Below the pieces are notes generated by a model. The model made no database searches and was not told the DNA's origin. It saw nothing but the letters and a program-made list of their open reading frames with translations. This document shows positions 1-9,462 of a DNA stretch of 64,000 bases, one piece after another; within the stretch, counting starts at the first letter, position 1; each line of letters opens with the position of its first letter. Made by a program: the position numbers and the translations under genes. Source of the stretch: Fodinibius halophilus (GTDB taxonomy: Bacteria > Bacteroidota > Rhodothermia > Balneolales > Balneolaceae); assembly GCF_011059105.1 (NCBI RefSeq), contig NZ_JAALLS010000023.1, forward strand, positions 1 through 64,000. Direction: 5' to 3'.

Positions 1-37
1 TTATTATTTATAATGATAATCGGTAAACGCGTTATTA

Positions 38-787
38 TTAAATAATAATATTCTTAATACGATTGGCATAACTACGACTAACCTTAACTTGTGTTTCACC
101 TTCCAGCGTAGCCATAAATCCCCCATGACCATCAGGCTCTAAATTTTCCAACGCCGATAGCGCTATGGCATAGGAACGGTGAACCCGAACAAAATCTGAG
201 GGGTTTAACTGTTTTAATAATTTACCGATCCCTTTTCCACAAAGCACCTTTCCCTCGGAATAGTGTATCCTGGAATAATCCCCCTCAGCCTCAATCCATT
301 GTATATCATCAACCTCCACGGGGATGATTTGATCACGAGATCTAACAAACAAACGGTCAGGGTATTTCTCTTTTTCATCTACCTGCTTTAGCAAAGCCCG
401 GATACGTTCTTGTCGGGTATCATCCTGCCCCGCGATCTTCTGTACACGCGTAATTGCCTCGTTAAAGCGAGCTTTGGTATAAGGTTTCAACAAATAATCT
501 ACCGCATTTATATCAAAGGCATGGATAGCATATTCATCATAAGCAGTGGAAAAAATAATATATGGTAACTCATCCAAGCGATTTACTAACTCAAAACCTG
601 TCATTTGTGGCATTTGGATATCCAAAAACAATACATCCACTTCATGATTGTTCAGATAATCGAGTCCCTTGTGAGGGTTACCCACCGACTGCACAACATC
701 AATCCAATTTATATCTTCAATATATTCAAGTATGACATCTCGAGCAGGAGGTTCATCATCTATGATAACAGCTCTATAGTTTTTCAT
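38..787 (-). CDS. LytTR-family response regulator
   Basis: Cytoplasmic two-component response regulator of the LytR/AlgR class, 249 aa. An N-terminal receiver domain (about 1-120) shows the acidic pair D10/D11, the phospho-acceptor D56 in a FLDIQMP motif, S80/T81 and the conserved K101-P102. The C-terminal half (about 145-249) is a LytTR DNA-binding domain with a typical VRVHRSY core and final VSRSYANR segment. The ATG lies 3 bp after the stop of the upstream kinase gene, so the two are co-transcribed and probably form a cognate pair. Known for the family: phosphorylated dimers bind direct repeats in promoters. The target here is unknown; the TonB receptor operon that contains it is an obvious candidate for autoregulation (inference). 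Confidence 0.93.
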   Translation of the reverse strand: MKNYRAVIIDDEPPARDVILEYIEDINWIDVVQSVGNPHKGLDYLNNHEVDVLFLDIQMPQMTGFELVNRLDELPYIIFSTAYDEYAIHAFDINAVDYLLKPYTKARFNEAITRVQKIAGQDDTRQERIRALLKQVDEKEKYPDRLFVRSRDQIIPVEVDDIQWIEAEGDYSRIHYSEGKVLCGKGIGKLLKQLNPSDFVRVHRSYAIALSALENLEPDGHGGFMATLEGETQVKVSRSYANRIKNIII

Positions 788-790
788 GAC

Positions 791-1882
791 CTATCCGCCA
801 ATTGGAATTTTAAACCGTACATTTGTTCCTCCTTTCTCATTGGAAGAAAATGCGAGTCCTGACTCTTCACCATATCTTTTTTGGAGATGTTCTTCTGTAT
901 TCCGGATACCGATACCATTCGAATTGCCCTTGATCACAGAATCGGAGATACCACAACCCGTATCATTGACTTCTACCACCATGTGTTCATTCTGATGGGT
1001 AATATTAACTTCTACTTTTCCGCCCTCCGGGGACGGACTAATACCGTGCTTAACAGCATTTTCTACGATAGGCTGAATAATCATGGGCGGTATTTCTACT
1101 CCATGAAGCTCCCTATCAACATTAATGTCATATGATAACCGATCACCCAGTCGGGGCTTCTCAAGCTGTAAATACTTCTCTATGAAACCTATCTCTTCTG
1201 AGAGAGCAACTTTTTCATTTTCAAAACTTTGAAGCGAATAGCGTAACATATCTGAAAGGCGGGCAATCATATCACGAGTTTTATCTACATCCCTCGAGAC
1301 CATAGCATTAATGCTATTGAGGGTATTAAACAAAAAATGTGGATTAAGTTGGGCTTTTAAATTTGCGATCTGCTGCTGGTTTGAAAGCTCCTGCAATTTC
1401 GCGGCTTGTCGTTCACGCTCCCTGAGTTTTTTAATAGAATCGATAACATGAATAATGGAAAACGCAATTCCATATTCAAAATAAGCAGACGTGACCACCC
1501 AAATCCAATTCTCTATAAAACCACCGCCCTCCAAATATTCAATCCCAAAAAAGAGGTCAAAAAGAATCAGGTAGCTATAGTACCAAGCTATTGCAAAAGC
1601 GATACCGGCTAAAATATGGAGTATTAATTTCTTCCAACCACTTAACTTGTAGCATTCGCGAACGATGAAATACCAGTTCCCAAACAACAGTATCACTTTT
1701 ATAACCGTACTTAAAACGGATCCTATAAAAGCAGACAGAAAGGGTACATTCTCTGCATAAGATAATGCGCCGGTATAAAGCAACACGTAGAGCAAGCTGA
1801 TAAAAAAGACCAGCCCTATTCCACGCCATGTTATTCTCGGTTTGGAGAACTCAATCTCAAGAGTATCTATTTGTTGATTCAT
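791..1882 (-). CDS. LytS/YehU-type sensor histidine kinase
   Basis: Integral membrane sensor histidine kinase, 363 aa. Four hydrophobic segments lie between residues 20 and 145, with no sizeable periplasmic sensor domain. A short coiled coil (about 150-175) leads into a His_kinase domain (PF06580 type) with the phospho-accepting H182 in LNPHFLFNTLNS. The HATPase_c domain carries an N-box (NAVKHGI) and G-boxes (DTGCGI, NGIGIRN). It should phosphorylate the LytTR regulator encoded 3 bp downstream. It starts 9 bp after the CPBP protease gene, as part of a five-gene minus-strand operon beginning with the TonB receptor. The signal it senses cannot be read from the sequence. Confidence 0.93.
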   Translation of the reverse strand: MNQQIDTLEIEFSKPRITWRGIGLVFFISLLYVLLYTGALSYAENVPFLSAFIGSVLSTVIKVILLFGNWYFIVRECYKLSGWKKLILHILAGIAFAIAWYYSYLILFDLFFGIEYLEGGGFIENWIWVVTSAYFEYGIAFSIIHVIDSIKKLRERERQAAKLQELSNQQQIANLKAQLNPHFLFNTLNSINAMVSRDVDKTRDMIARLSDMLRYSLQSFENEKVALSEEIGFIEKYLQLEKPRLGDRLSYDINVDRELHGVEIPPMIIQPIVENAVKHGISPSPEGGKVEVNITHQNEHMVVEVNDTGCGISDSVIKGNSNGIGIRNTEEHLQKRYGEESGLAFSSNEKGGTNVRFKIPIGG

Positions 1883-1891
1883 ACTTCAAAT

Positions 1892-2782
1892 TTAGGAAAA
1901 TACAAGAGGAAATATCATGGTAATACCGTGTACCGCTGCAGGGGCTAAAAAGCTACCCGCTTTTTCTCGCACAACTCCAAAGGCAAGTCCGGCAAAGAAG
2001 GTCCAAAATCCCCATGCCCATTCCATTGGGTTCGCCCCCGGACTTATAACATGGATTAATCCAAATAAGCTTGCTGTAATGATAATACCCCACCCAAACT
2101 GTAATCCCAATAAGTGAAAGGGTTTACCAAATGCCATATTGAGCCGAGGCTGCATGTATCCTCGGAAGAATAGTTCTTCCATAAACCCTATAAACACGAG
2201 GGCTACTATTACATCCCGGACCATAGTATTAACATAATGAGCTGCGACTGCAAGCAGAAATCCGACCGCAAATACCATCCCCACAATTATTGCATCCTGC
2301 CTTACAAAAGGGGTTTCCTGCACGGTCTTTTCTTTTTTAACCATGAGCAGATATAACAGTGTAGCAATAAGGTAAAAGGAAGCAATGATAACTGCACCTC
2401 CCCAATCCATAAAATCGAATTCTAAAAACTGTGCAATAGGGAAGGCAAAGGTTGCAGGTAACAGAACCGACATCGCCTTGCCTCCCTTTTGTAACGCCTT
2501 TTTAACAGCTTCTGCCTTAAATAGTTTTTTCGGGACTGGGTTGCCATGCAGATACAGCATTAACAGTGTAGGCAGTGCCATTGTACTAAGACTGCTCAAT
2601 AGTGTTCTTCCCATACCGGCACGTTGCCAACTTTCAAACCCGGGTATCAGATCCACAATCCACATAGCACCAACAGCAGACAAAAACACCAGTACTATTT
2701 CGCTTATAGCCAAAATCTTATTTCTGTACTGCTCCCGGATCGTCTCCCGGCTTTCAGCTCCATACTTAGCCTGTGAAAACAT
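1892..2782 (-). CDS. CPBP-family intramembrane glutamic protease (Abi/CAAX-like)
   Basis: Polytopic membrane protein of 296 aa with about eight hydrophobic helices. It carries the three CPBP motifs: E202-E203 with R207 (EELFFRG), H244 in FGLIH, and H285 in AAVHG. These are the expected catalytic residues of the CAAX-protease/bacteriocin-processing family, so it is probably an active intramembrane protease. Its substrate is unknown. It begins 4 bp after the TPR gene and ends 9 bp before the kinase gene. In other bacteria CPBP proteins process peptides or act in bacteriocin self-immunity; neither can be shown here. Confidence 0.88.
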   Translation of the reverse strand: MFSQAKYGAESRETIREQYRNKILAISEIVLVFLSAVGAMWIVDLIPGFESWQRAGMGRTLLSSLSTMALPTLLMLYLHGNPVPKKLFKAEAVKKALQKGGKAMSVLLPATFAFPIAQFLEFDFMDWGGAVIIASFYLIATLLYLLMVKKEKTVQETPFVRQDAIIVGMVFAVGFLLAVAAHYVNTMVRDVIVALVFIGFMEELFFRGYMQPRLNMAFGKPFHLLGLQFGWGIIITASLFGLIHVISPGANPMEWAWGFWTFFAGLAFGVVREKAGSFLAPAAVHGITMIFPLVFS

Positions 2783-2786
2783 ATCG

Positions 2787-3554
2787 TTAATCTGCTTTTT
2801 TATTAAGCTTAGGAACCAACACCTTTTTTACCCAGGGGTAGCCCGGCTTGACCTCCAGTGCTTTTTGAAAAGCTTCTTCTGCTTTCTCATACTCCTCTTT
2901 CTTCATATAAGCTTGTCCCAACCAGGCAAACACTTCGGCATTACCCCACTGAGGTGCATATTTATTGGGGGACGTCCATTTTTCAAAAAATGTGGCAGAT
3001 TTTTGAAACCCCTCAATCGCCTTATCAGTACCCCCTCCAAACATAGAAGGTTTATAAAGGGTACCCACTGCATCCAGCATTGCAATACGTGGGTTTTTCG
3101 GAGCCAACTCTTTAGCCTTGCCCATCGCCTCTTCAGACTTAGGTCCATATTTCATCCCGGAAAAGAAACCGGATGCTTTCATCCCATAACAACTACCTAA
3201 TAGACCGTAGGCTTCAGCAAACTCGCTATCTGCTTTAATCGCACTTTTAAACATATTGATAGCTTGCTCCAGGTATTTTTCTTGCTGATCTTCGCCGATA
3301 GTCGGGAATGAAGACTGTAACCGATAGTAGCTATACCCGCGGTAATAGTATGAATACTTTCGGGTTTGAGAATCATCACTCTTCGAAAGCGAAGCAAGCT
3401 TTGCATTAATTTTGATCAGCTTCTCAGCTTCAAGAGAATCTATGGCCTTCTCTATTGATTGCTTTAGCTGTATTAACTGTTGTCCCTGGGCTTGTATTTC
3501 ACCGGAACCGAACAGAAGAACTACACATAAAATCAGACTTATAAGATACTTCAT
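2787..3554 (-). CDS. Exported TPR-repeat protein
   Basis: A 255-residue exported protein with a signal peptide (about 1-22, cleavage near IQAQG). The mature part consists of helical tetratricopeptide-type repeats; the clearest is at about 210-245 (AWLGQAYMKKEEYEKAEEAF, ending in YPW), with another around 95-130. There is no lipobox cysteine and no membrane anchor after the signal. It lies between the TonB receptor (12 bp gap) and the CPBP protease (4 bp gap), so it is probably a periplasmic scaffold for the receptor system. That role is inferred from position only. Confidence 0.8.
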   Translation of the reverse strand: MKYLISLILCVVLLFGSGEIQAQGQQLIQLKQSIEKAIDSLEAEKLIKINAKLASLSKSDDSQTRKYSYYYRGYSYYRLQSSFPTIGEDQQEKYLEQAINMFKSAIKADSEFAEAYGLLGSCYGMKASGFFSGMKYGPKSEEAMGKAKELAPKNPRIAMLDAVGTLYKPSMFGGGTDKAIEGFQKSATFFEKWTSPNKYAPQWGNAEVFAWLGQAYMKKEEYEKAEEAFQKALEVKPGYPWVKKVLVPKLNKKAD

Positions 3555-3566
3555 AATACAATTTGG

Positions 3567-5822
3567 TTATAGTTTAATATTAACTGTTGCACCTGCATAC
3601 ACAAACCTCCTATAGTTACTGTAGACAGGTTTTCGCTTGGAATAATCATTATTGTAGGCGTAATCCATAACATTATTATGGTTTAATAAATTAGATACCG
3701 ATGCATAAAATATGACAGACCAATCTTTCATTGGCACCCAATAATAGCTCAGATTCACGTCCATTCGGTGAAAGTTGGGCAAGCGTTCTGAATGTATGGC
3801 TCCCTCTACCGGTAAATAGTAATTTTTTGAAGTTGCCCGGGCATTAATAACAGGAGTAAAAGGACGGCCTGTTGAATAACGGTAGGTTATGCCGCCGGTT
3901 AACATCCCTATAATTTTTGCTTTACCCACGACATTAAGATTATGGGTGATATCAAAAGCAGACGGGGCGTACTCATATTCAACGCCCTGCTGTAGCTGCC
4001 GGGGATATAATCGTTTTGAACGCAAAAAACTGTATGATATCCAGCCATTAAATGGGGTTCGCATAAAATCAGAATACTTAAAGAAAACGTCTGCCCCATA
4101 GGCTTCCCCATAACCAGTATTATTCAGCTCCTCCTTTTTACCCTCTATTATTAACTCATCATAGGACTTATAATATCCTTCCAGGCGCAGGTGGTAAAGA
4201 TCCTTTTTATACTCATAGCCGGCAATATAATGCCATGCTTCCTGGGGACGCAGATCTTTATTTCCAGATACCGTATTATACTGAAATGGTTCGGCATACT
4301 GATGGTAACGGCCCGTGGCCAGCCTAAAGCTGCTCGTATTTGAAACACGATATGTAACTGAAAACCGAGGATCAATAGTCCCCTTTGCTGAACTATCTTC
4401 ATAATCTGCCCGTACTCCCAGCCTAAGTTGTAATGGCGGTACCAATTGATATTCTGTCTCTAAATATCCGCCAACATAATCTGTGGCATACTTCTCATCA
4501 AGAGACACAAAACCTGCCGAGGGGGCCAGTATGCCCTTCCGTTCAGGGACCTCTCCCAAGAAATTATTCTCGCGCCGTATCCACTCAAAACCGCCATACC
4601 AACTGACCTTCTGTCCCGGAGTGAATTCAACATCCGAGCGAAACTTATAGGTACGATCTTCTTCATCAAGGACAAGACCGCCATATCGCTGATCCTTCTT
4701 ATAGTTATTAACCGAAACACTTGTCTTAATAAGCCACTCATCCCATAGTTGCTTCCATTGCAAATTATGAAGGCGATTTTGGTCGTCTCCCCTGAATATT
4801 GCATCGAAAGAAGGTTGCGGTACCCGTACGCCCACTTTACTTGTATTAAGGTAATTAAAGAGTTTAATCGTAGTTCCGTGGGCTGGCTTTGCAATAATGC
4901 TAAGATTTCCATCTTTTGATCGCGGAGTCTCCCGAAACTCATCAGCCAAGCCATTTAGATCAAACATAAAGCCGGTCAAACTTTTGTTTCCGGAAAAGTG
5001 AGCCCCCAACTTTTGAGGAATAATTGAAACCGCTCCCCCCGCCGAGAATGCGCCTATACCAATATTCGTATTAAAACTGGTATTATTCGGCATTCCTTTC
5101 GATTCCATAGCCAATACCGCTGACAGGGCGTTTCCGTATTTCGCAGAAAAGCCCCCCGTAGAAAAATGAGTGCCCGAAACCAGAAATGGCGGAATAGTCC
5201 CAAAAACACCTCCTGTTGGCGTCTCATATTTATAAGGATGTACAACCGAGGCTTGGCCAAGGATAAACGAGACCTCATTAACATTTCCGCCTCTTACGAA
5301 CAGGCCCGACCCTTCATCAATATTTGAGACGCCGGGGAACGTTTTTAATGCCCTGAAAATATCTGCTGCAGCTCCCGGTGTAGTCACAACTTCTGTTGGC
5401 GACAGTGTTACCCCCTCTCCGGCACCCGTAGTAAAAGCATTGGCCGTAACCTTTGCTTCTCCCAACGAGCTACTTTTAACGTTTAAATCAAAGTCCAGTG
5501 TTATCACCTCTCCACTAGACAGATCAATCTTCTTTTCAGTTGATTTATATCCAACCATTGAAGCTACTACCGTTACCGTTCCAACAGTATCGACCTTAAA
5601 CTTATACTGGCCCTGCTGGTTCGTTACATCCCCCATTGTCGATCCCTTTATCATCACATGAGCCAAATACAACGATTCATTTTCCTCTCCCGTAACTTCT
5701 CCTGTTATCTCTGTTGGACTACCGTTATGCTGTGCCCTGCTTACGTTAGAAAAACAAGTGATTAGCCCTACTGTAAGCAACAGGAACAATAAATATGAGC
5801 CTCTATTTGATTCGTAAAACAT
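3567..5822 (-). CDS. TonB-dependent outer-membrane receptor with carboxypeptidase-regulatory-like domain
   Basis: Outer-membrane beta-barrel receptor, 751 aa. A signal peptide covers about 1-30. A CarboxypepD_reg-like domain (about 36-118) is followed by the plug (about 125-235, including the LFVRGGNVNEVSFILGQ segment) and a 22-strand-type barrel that ends in the hydrophobic/aromatic FVYAGATVNIKL. It is shorter than SusC proteins (about 1000 aa) and has no SusD partner, so transport of polysaccharide fragments is unlikely; the ligand is unknown. It is the first gene of a minus-strand operon with TPR, CPBP protease, sensor kinase and LytTR regulator genes, which suggests that uptake and signalling are linked. 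Confidence 0.9.
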   Translation of the reverse strand: MFYESNRGSYLLFLLLTVGLITCFSNVSRAQHNGSPTEITGEVTGEENESLYLAHVMIKGSTMGDVTNQQGQYKFKVDTVGTVTVVASMVGYKSTEKKIDLSSGEVITLDFDLNVKSSSLGEAKVTANAFTTGAGEGVTLSPTEVVTTPGAAADIFRALKTFPGVSNIDEGSGLFVRGGNVNEVSFILGQASVVHPYKYETPTGGVFGTIPPFLVSGTHFSTGGFSAKYGNALSAVLAMESKGMPNNTSFNTNIGIGAFSAGGAVSIIPQKLGAHFSGNKSLTGFMFDLNGLADEFRETPRSKDGNLSIIAKPAHGTTIKLFNYLNTSKVGVRVPQPSFDAIFRGDDQNRLHNLQWKQLWDEWLIKTSVSVNNYKKDQRYGGLVLDEEDRTYKFRSDVEFTPGQKVSWYGGFEWIRRENNFLGEVPERKGILAPSAGFVSLDEKYATDYVGGYLETEYQLVPPLQLRLGVRADYEDSSAKGTIDPRFSVTYRVSNTSSFRLATGRYHQYAEPFQYNTVSGNKDLRPQEAWHYIAGYEYKKDLYHLRLEGYYKSYDELIIEGKKEELNNTGYGEAYGADVFFKYSDFMRTPFNGWISYSFLRSKRLYPRQLQQGVEYEYAPSAFDITHNLNVVGKAKIIGMLTGGITYRYSTGRPFTPVINARATSKNYYLPVEGAIHSERLPNFHRMDVNLSYYWVPMKDWSVIFYASVSNLLNHNNVMDYAYNNDYSKRKPVYSNYRRFVYAGATVNIKL

Positions 5823-6130
5823 AGCCTGCGATTCTTCTTTGTCGTTTTATTCTGTTACAAAGAGTAATGAACAGCCACAGACTTTACCTATAAGAATCGA
5901 TAAGTGGGAGTATAAATCGATGAAATGCTGATATCCCCCTTGAAACCTTTTCTTTTAAGTAAAACTGCTCTCGGCACGGAAAAAACTATGGACATTCCGA
6001 AAAAAGACCCCTATCTTTAAGCTCAATTTTTAATTCCCACCTTTAGCAATACGTCTTATATAGAATATGTAGTTATAACTATTCTTCTTGACAGATGAGC
6101 TTGAGGTGTATAAAACAATACTTAGTATAA
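5823..6130. other. Intergenic region between divergent TonB operon and cold-shock gene
   Basis: This 308-base region separates the start of the minus-strand TonB receptor operon from the plus-strand csp gene, so it must hold both promoters. A reasonable csp promoter is visible near the right end and is listed separately. No small ORF or clear operator was seen. Confidence 0.5.
6088..6116 (+). promoter_or_regulatory. Putative sigma-70-like promoter of the cold-shock gene
   Basis: TTGACA (6088-6093) is followed after 17 bases by TAAAAC (6111-6116), about 14 bases before the csp ATG. The -35 is a perfect match and the -10 is weak. If real, the leader is very short, unlike the long thermosensing leader of enteric cspA. 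Confidence 0.35.
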
Positions 6131-6349
6131 ATGACACAACAAGGCAAAGTTAAATGGTTCGACGTTGAAAAAGGATATGGATTTATCGAACCTGAGGACG
6201 GAAGCAAAGACGTATTCGTCCACCGAAATAACGTAGAAAATTTAGATTACAATCAAGGCCTCGAAGACGGTGAGAATGTTGAATTCGACGTTGAAGAAAC
6301 CGACAAAGGGTTAAGCGCTACTGATGTACGCAGCCTTGATTACAAGTAA
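6131..6349 (+). CDS. Cold-shock domain protein (CspA family)
   Basis: A 72-residue single-domain cold-shock protein that binds single-stranded RNA/DNA in the cytoplasm as an RNA chaperone. The OB-fold RNP1 motif (KGYGFIEP) and RNP2 motif (DVFVH) are intact, and the length matches the family. It is monocistronic, preceded by a possible promoter and followed at once by a strong intrinsic terminator. Nothing in the sequence shows whether it is cold-induced. Confidence 0.95.
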   Translation: MTQQGKVKWFDVEKGYGFIEPEDGSKDVFVHRNNVENLDYNQGLEDGENVEFDVEETDKGLSATDVRSLDYK

Positions 6350-6375
6350 TGCTTAAGCATTTCTTTTGATCTTTT

Positions 6376-6406
6376 AGCCCGCTTCTTTTTAGAAGTGGGC
6401 TTTTTT
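6376..6406 (+). terminator. Intrinsic terminator after the cold-shock gene
   Basis: The stem AGCCCGCTTCT / AGAAGTGGGCT (one G-T pair) is followed by six T residues. It lies 26 bases after the csp stop and overlaps the end of the convergent kinase gene, so it may also act on the minus strand. Confidence 0.8.
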
Positions 6407-9400
6407 ATTTTGCCTGTTCCAAGTGTCCTGTAGGTTTAAGTTGTTTGGTAAAATTAATTTCAAAACAAGCTCCCCTCTCGTTTTTTACCGATAACTCCCC
6501 ATCAAGTTGGTGAGTCAACGTTTGCACCAACGTCAATCCAAGGGTTCCTGATTTCTTTTGCTCCCAATCTTTAGGCAACCCACAACCATCATCGGCGATT
6601 GTTAGGCTTACTTTCTCTCCCTCCTCTTTTAGCGTTATCCAGATATTGCCCTTTTCCATACCCTCAAAAGCATGTTCAAACGCATTACATAAAAGCTCAT
6701 TTAAAATGAGTCCACAAGGGATGCTCTGATCAATAGTGATTAAGATATTATCTGTATCAACATGTAGAGTAACCTCTTCATCCTGTTTATTAAAGGAATG
6801 GGCAATTACTTCAGCCAACTCTCTGATGTAGTTTTGGAAATTGATATTCGCCAGCGTATCATTTTTATACAACTTTTCATGAACCATAGCAATGCTTTGA
6901 ATACGCGTTTGGGCTTCTACCAAGGCTCGAGAGGCCGAGGGCGCCATCACCGAACTCTGCTGCAGTTCCAGAAGGCCCGAAATAACGGCCAGGTTATTTT
7001 TCACCCGATGATGAATTTCAGCAAGAAGCACCTCTTTCTCTTTGATTCCTTCTCGTAACTCCTTGGTCTGGTAATCAACCAAATGCTGTAATTTCCGATT
7101 TTCATAGGCATTCAGCCAAATTTGGGAAGAACCGTACAACACTCCCACACCTCCTATAACCAGCAGTATATTAAACCAATACGTACTCCATATGCTTTTT
7201 GCTATCACAAAACTAAACGTAGCACCCTCCGTATTCCAACCTCCATTTACTGATTTAGCTTGAACCTGGAATACATAGTTCCCGGGAGACAGATCTTCAT
7301 ATTTTACCTTATTTTCGCCTGTATCTTCTGTCCACGTTTTCTCTTTCCCTTTAAGCCGATATCGATACTGTATATTTTCCGGTTCCTGGTAATTGAGTCC
7401 GCTATATGAGATCGTTAAATTGTTTTCTTGGTTTGATAATCTCGTTTTGGGCGGATTTGTTACTGGGTAATCCAATTGCACTTTCCTGTTATATTTATAC
7501 TCATGCTCTTTATTAAGGCCCAAACTGACATCCGTTAAGTAGACCGAGGTAGTCGCCTTATTTATCAACTTCTTGGCAGGGTCATAGTTGACAATACCTT
7601 TTTTACTGCCAAACCAAAGCTTCGCATTTTTATCACTACTTACTGCACTATGATTAAATGGCAAACCGGGGGTCTCCAGTGACAAACTGTAATGATTAAT
7701 TTCCATCTCTCCGCTCTTCCAATAGTTAACCAAGTCTAGCTTATGTAAGCCAGCCGACGTACCATGCCACAATTGATTATTAGCATCGATGGCTAAAAAT
7801 TGGGTATCCACCGAAAGCAGTCCGGACTCATTATCAAAAAGTGTAACCTTTGCCGAATCGTTGTGTTGCTGGTAGTAAACAATCCCCCGATTCGTCCCCA
7901 TCCATATATCACCATTTTTATCTTCAACGGAATAGCGAAAAAGTCCCGTAAAGCCGTGCTTTTTAAGCTCTGGCAACTCTTTTAAGTGTCCGTCCGCATA
8001 AAGAAGCATCCCCTTGCTGGTACTGAGCCAAAGACGATCCGCCTGATCAGCCATCATATGCCAATACACTCGATCTGCGTATTTATCACTTCCTATCCGC
8101 TCAAATTGCTGTCCTGAATATCGGGAAACCCCCTGCCCTGTACTTATAAAAATAGTCCCGCTCTCTGTTATTTGAACATCATAAATCTGTCCTTCTACTG
8201 TATTATTAGCTACCGAAAAAGGATATAGCATTTCCTCAGAAATGCTATAATAACGCAATCCAATATCGGTAACCAGTATAAGCGAATCACTGCCTACAGC
8301 TTCGATATCCCACACCTTAATACCGTTCTCCACCACCCTCGATGATTCTTGCCCAGTATTCTTGACAGCCAGTCCCTGCTCACCGCCCAACCAAACCTTA
8401 TCATCCTGGTAGGCTACTGCCTCTACACTCATCGGAGCACTTTGGTGCGTGCTAAAAACAAAGGCTTCGTTAACAAACAATCCCACACCATTAGCCTTAT
8501 TCGCCACCCAGGTTCTGCCACTTTGATCCCGAAACAGATCAGTAATTTCATTACTCAAGGCACCGTTTTGGATAGCAGTTTGATTAAGTCGCCCATCATC
8601 AATGGTAAATACTCCATTTTCGGCCGTACCCATAAGAATAGTGCCGTATTCATTTTCAACAAAACCGGTCACTTCCCCGATTTTTTTATCATCGATCTCC
8701 CGTACCCACACTGTCTTTTCTTGTCTTACCTTTGCTATCCCATCATCAGTGCCTACCCAAACAATTCCTCGATGATCTTGCATCATCGTTTTACAATCTA
8801 TTCCTGTGAAAGCTGCAAGCTGCCGCTCTACTTCTAAGGTTTTGGCATCTACAACGGCGATTCCTTTTGAGGTAGCAACCCAGATCTTTTGGTTCTCTTT
8901 TCGCAGGATTTTATTAATGGAGTTGGTCGGCAAACCTTCATCCATTGTTAAACGGTCACCAAGCCCATGCAAACCGACAAAAACTCCTGCATCCCTGGAA
9001 CCGAACCACATACGCGACATATGATCTTGCGCGATAGCAGTAATGAGATGTTGTTGAATAAGAGTATTTTTCTCGGGATATACCACAGAATCGCCTTTCA
9101 CATATCCTACCCCACCGACAGCTGTGGACACCCAAAGTTTATCTCTCTGATCCCGATATAGCAACTGCACGTTGTTATCCTTAAGCCCATCTTCGTCCGT
9201 AAACTGCTTAGCCGAACGACCTGTAAACCGCAACAACCCCTCGTTTTTAGACCCTATCCAGATAAAACCATCATGAGTTTGGTTAATGGCAGTCACACTA
9301 TCCGAGGGAAGTGCCCCACTTGCTGAATAATGCCTAATTACATGCTGCTGTGCTATACCTGACAATGGGATAGTCAACAATAGGTTAAATATCACAAAGA

Positions 9401-9434
9401 AAATTCTGCTAATAACTCTTCTGTAACTGATCAT
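6405..9434 (-). CDS. Two-component regulator propeller-domain histidine kinase (HisKA_2 type)
   Basis: A 1009-residue hybrid-like sensor without a receiver domain. A signal peptide (1-28) is followed by a periplasmic array of Reg_prop repeats (about 40-620; WIG/WVGT-type blades such as GFIWIGSKNEGLLRF). Next come a Y_Y_Y domain (about 690-765; LSPGNYVFQVQA), one membrane helix (about 770-790) and a HisKA_2 dimerisation domain with the H808/H809 pair in AEIHHRVKNNL. A HATPase_c domain follows (NELLCNAFEHAF, DDGCGLP, GTLGLTLV). Known for the class: the periplasmic propellers sense carbohydrates or other ligands. No response regulator lies next to it, so the partner must be elsewhere. It is monocistronic. 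Confidence 0.92.
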   Translation of the reverse strand: MISYRRVISRIFFVIFNLLLTIPLSGIAQQHVIRHYSASGALPSDSVTAINQTHDGFIWIGSKNEGLLRFTGRSAKQFTDEDGLKDNNVQLLYRDQRDKLWVSTAVGGVGYVKGDSVVYPEKNTLIQQHLITAIAQDHMSRMWFGSRDAGVFVGLHGLGDRLTMDEGLPTNSINKILRKENQKIWVATSKGIAVVDAKTLEVERQLAAFTGIDCKTMMQDHRGIVWVGTDDGIAKVRQEKTVWVREIDDKKIGEVTGFVENEYGTILMGTAENGVFTIDDGRLNQTAIQNGALSNEITDLFRDQSGRTWVANKANGVGLFVNEAFVFSTHQSAPMSVEAVAYQDDKVWLGGEQGLAVKNTGQESSRVVENGIKVWDIEAVGSDSLILVTDIGLRYYSISEEMLYPFSVANNTVEGQIYDVQITESGTIFISTGQGVSRYSGQQFERIGSDKYADRVYWHMMADQADRLWLSTSKGMLLYADGHLKELPELKKHGFTGLFRYSVEDKNGDIWMGTNRGIVYYQQHNDSAKVTLFDNESGLLSVDTQFLAIDANNQLWHGTSAGLHKLDLVNYWKSGEMEINHYSLSLETPGLPFNHSAVSSDKNAKLWFGSKKGIVNYDPAKKLINKATTSVYLTDVSLGLNKEHEYKYNRKVQLDYPVTNPPKTRLSNQENNLTISYSGLNYQEPENIQYRYRLKGKEKTWTEDTGENKVKYEDLSPGNYVFQVQAKSVNGGWNTEGATFSFVIAKSIWSTYWFNILLVIGGVGVLYGSSQIWLNAYENRKLQHLVDYQTKELREGIKEKEVLLAEIHHRVKNNLAVISGLLELQQSSVMAPSASRALVEAQTRIQSIAMVHEKLYKNDTLANINFQNYIRELAEVIAHSFNKQDEEVTLHVDTDNILITIDQSIPCGLILNELLCNAFEHAFEGMEKGNIWITLKEEGEKVSLTIADDGCGLPKDWEQKKSGTLGLTLVQTLTHQLDGELSVKNERGACFEINFTKQLKPTGHLEQAK

Positions 9435-9462
9435 TAAATAAACTGTTTCTTAATGCGGATCT

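Noticed and set aside
2385-3200. 271-codon plus-strand open frame
   Set aside because: It runs antisense across the CPBP and TPR genes, whose protein motifs are clear; composition is low in typical domains and no start site stands out.
8349-8837. 162-codon plus-strand frame
   Set aside because: It lies antisense within the propeller kinase gene and has no recognisable domain.
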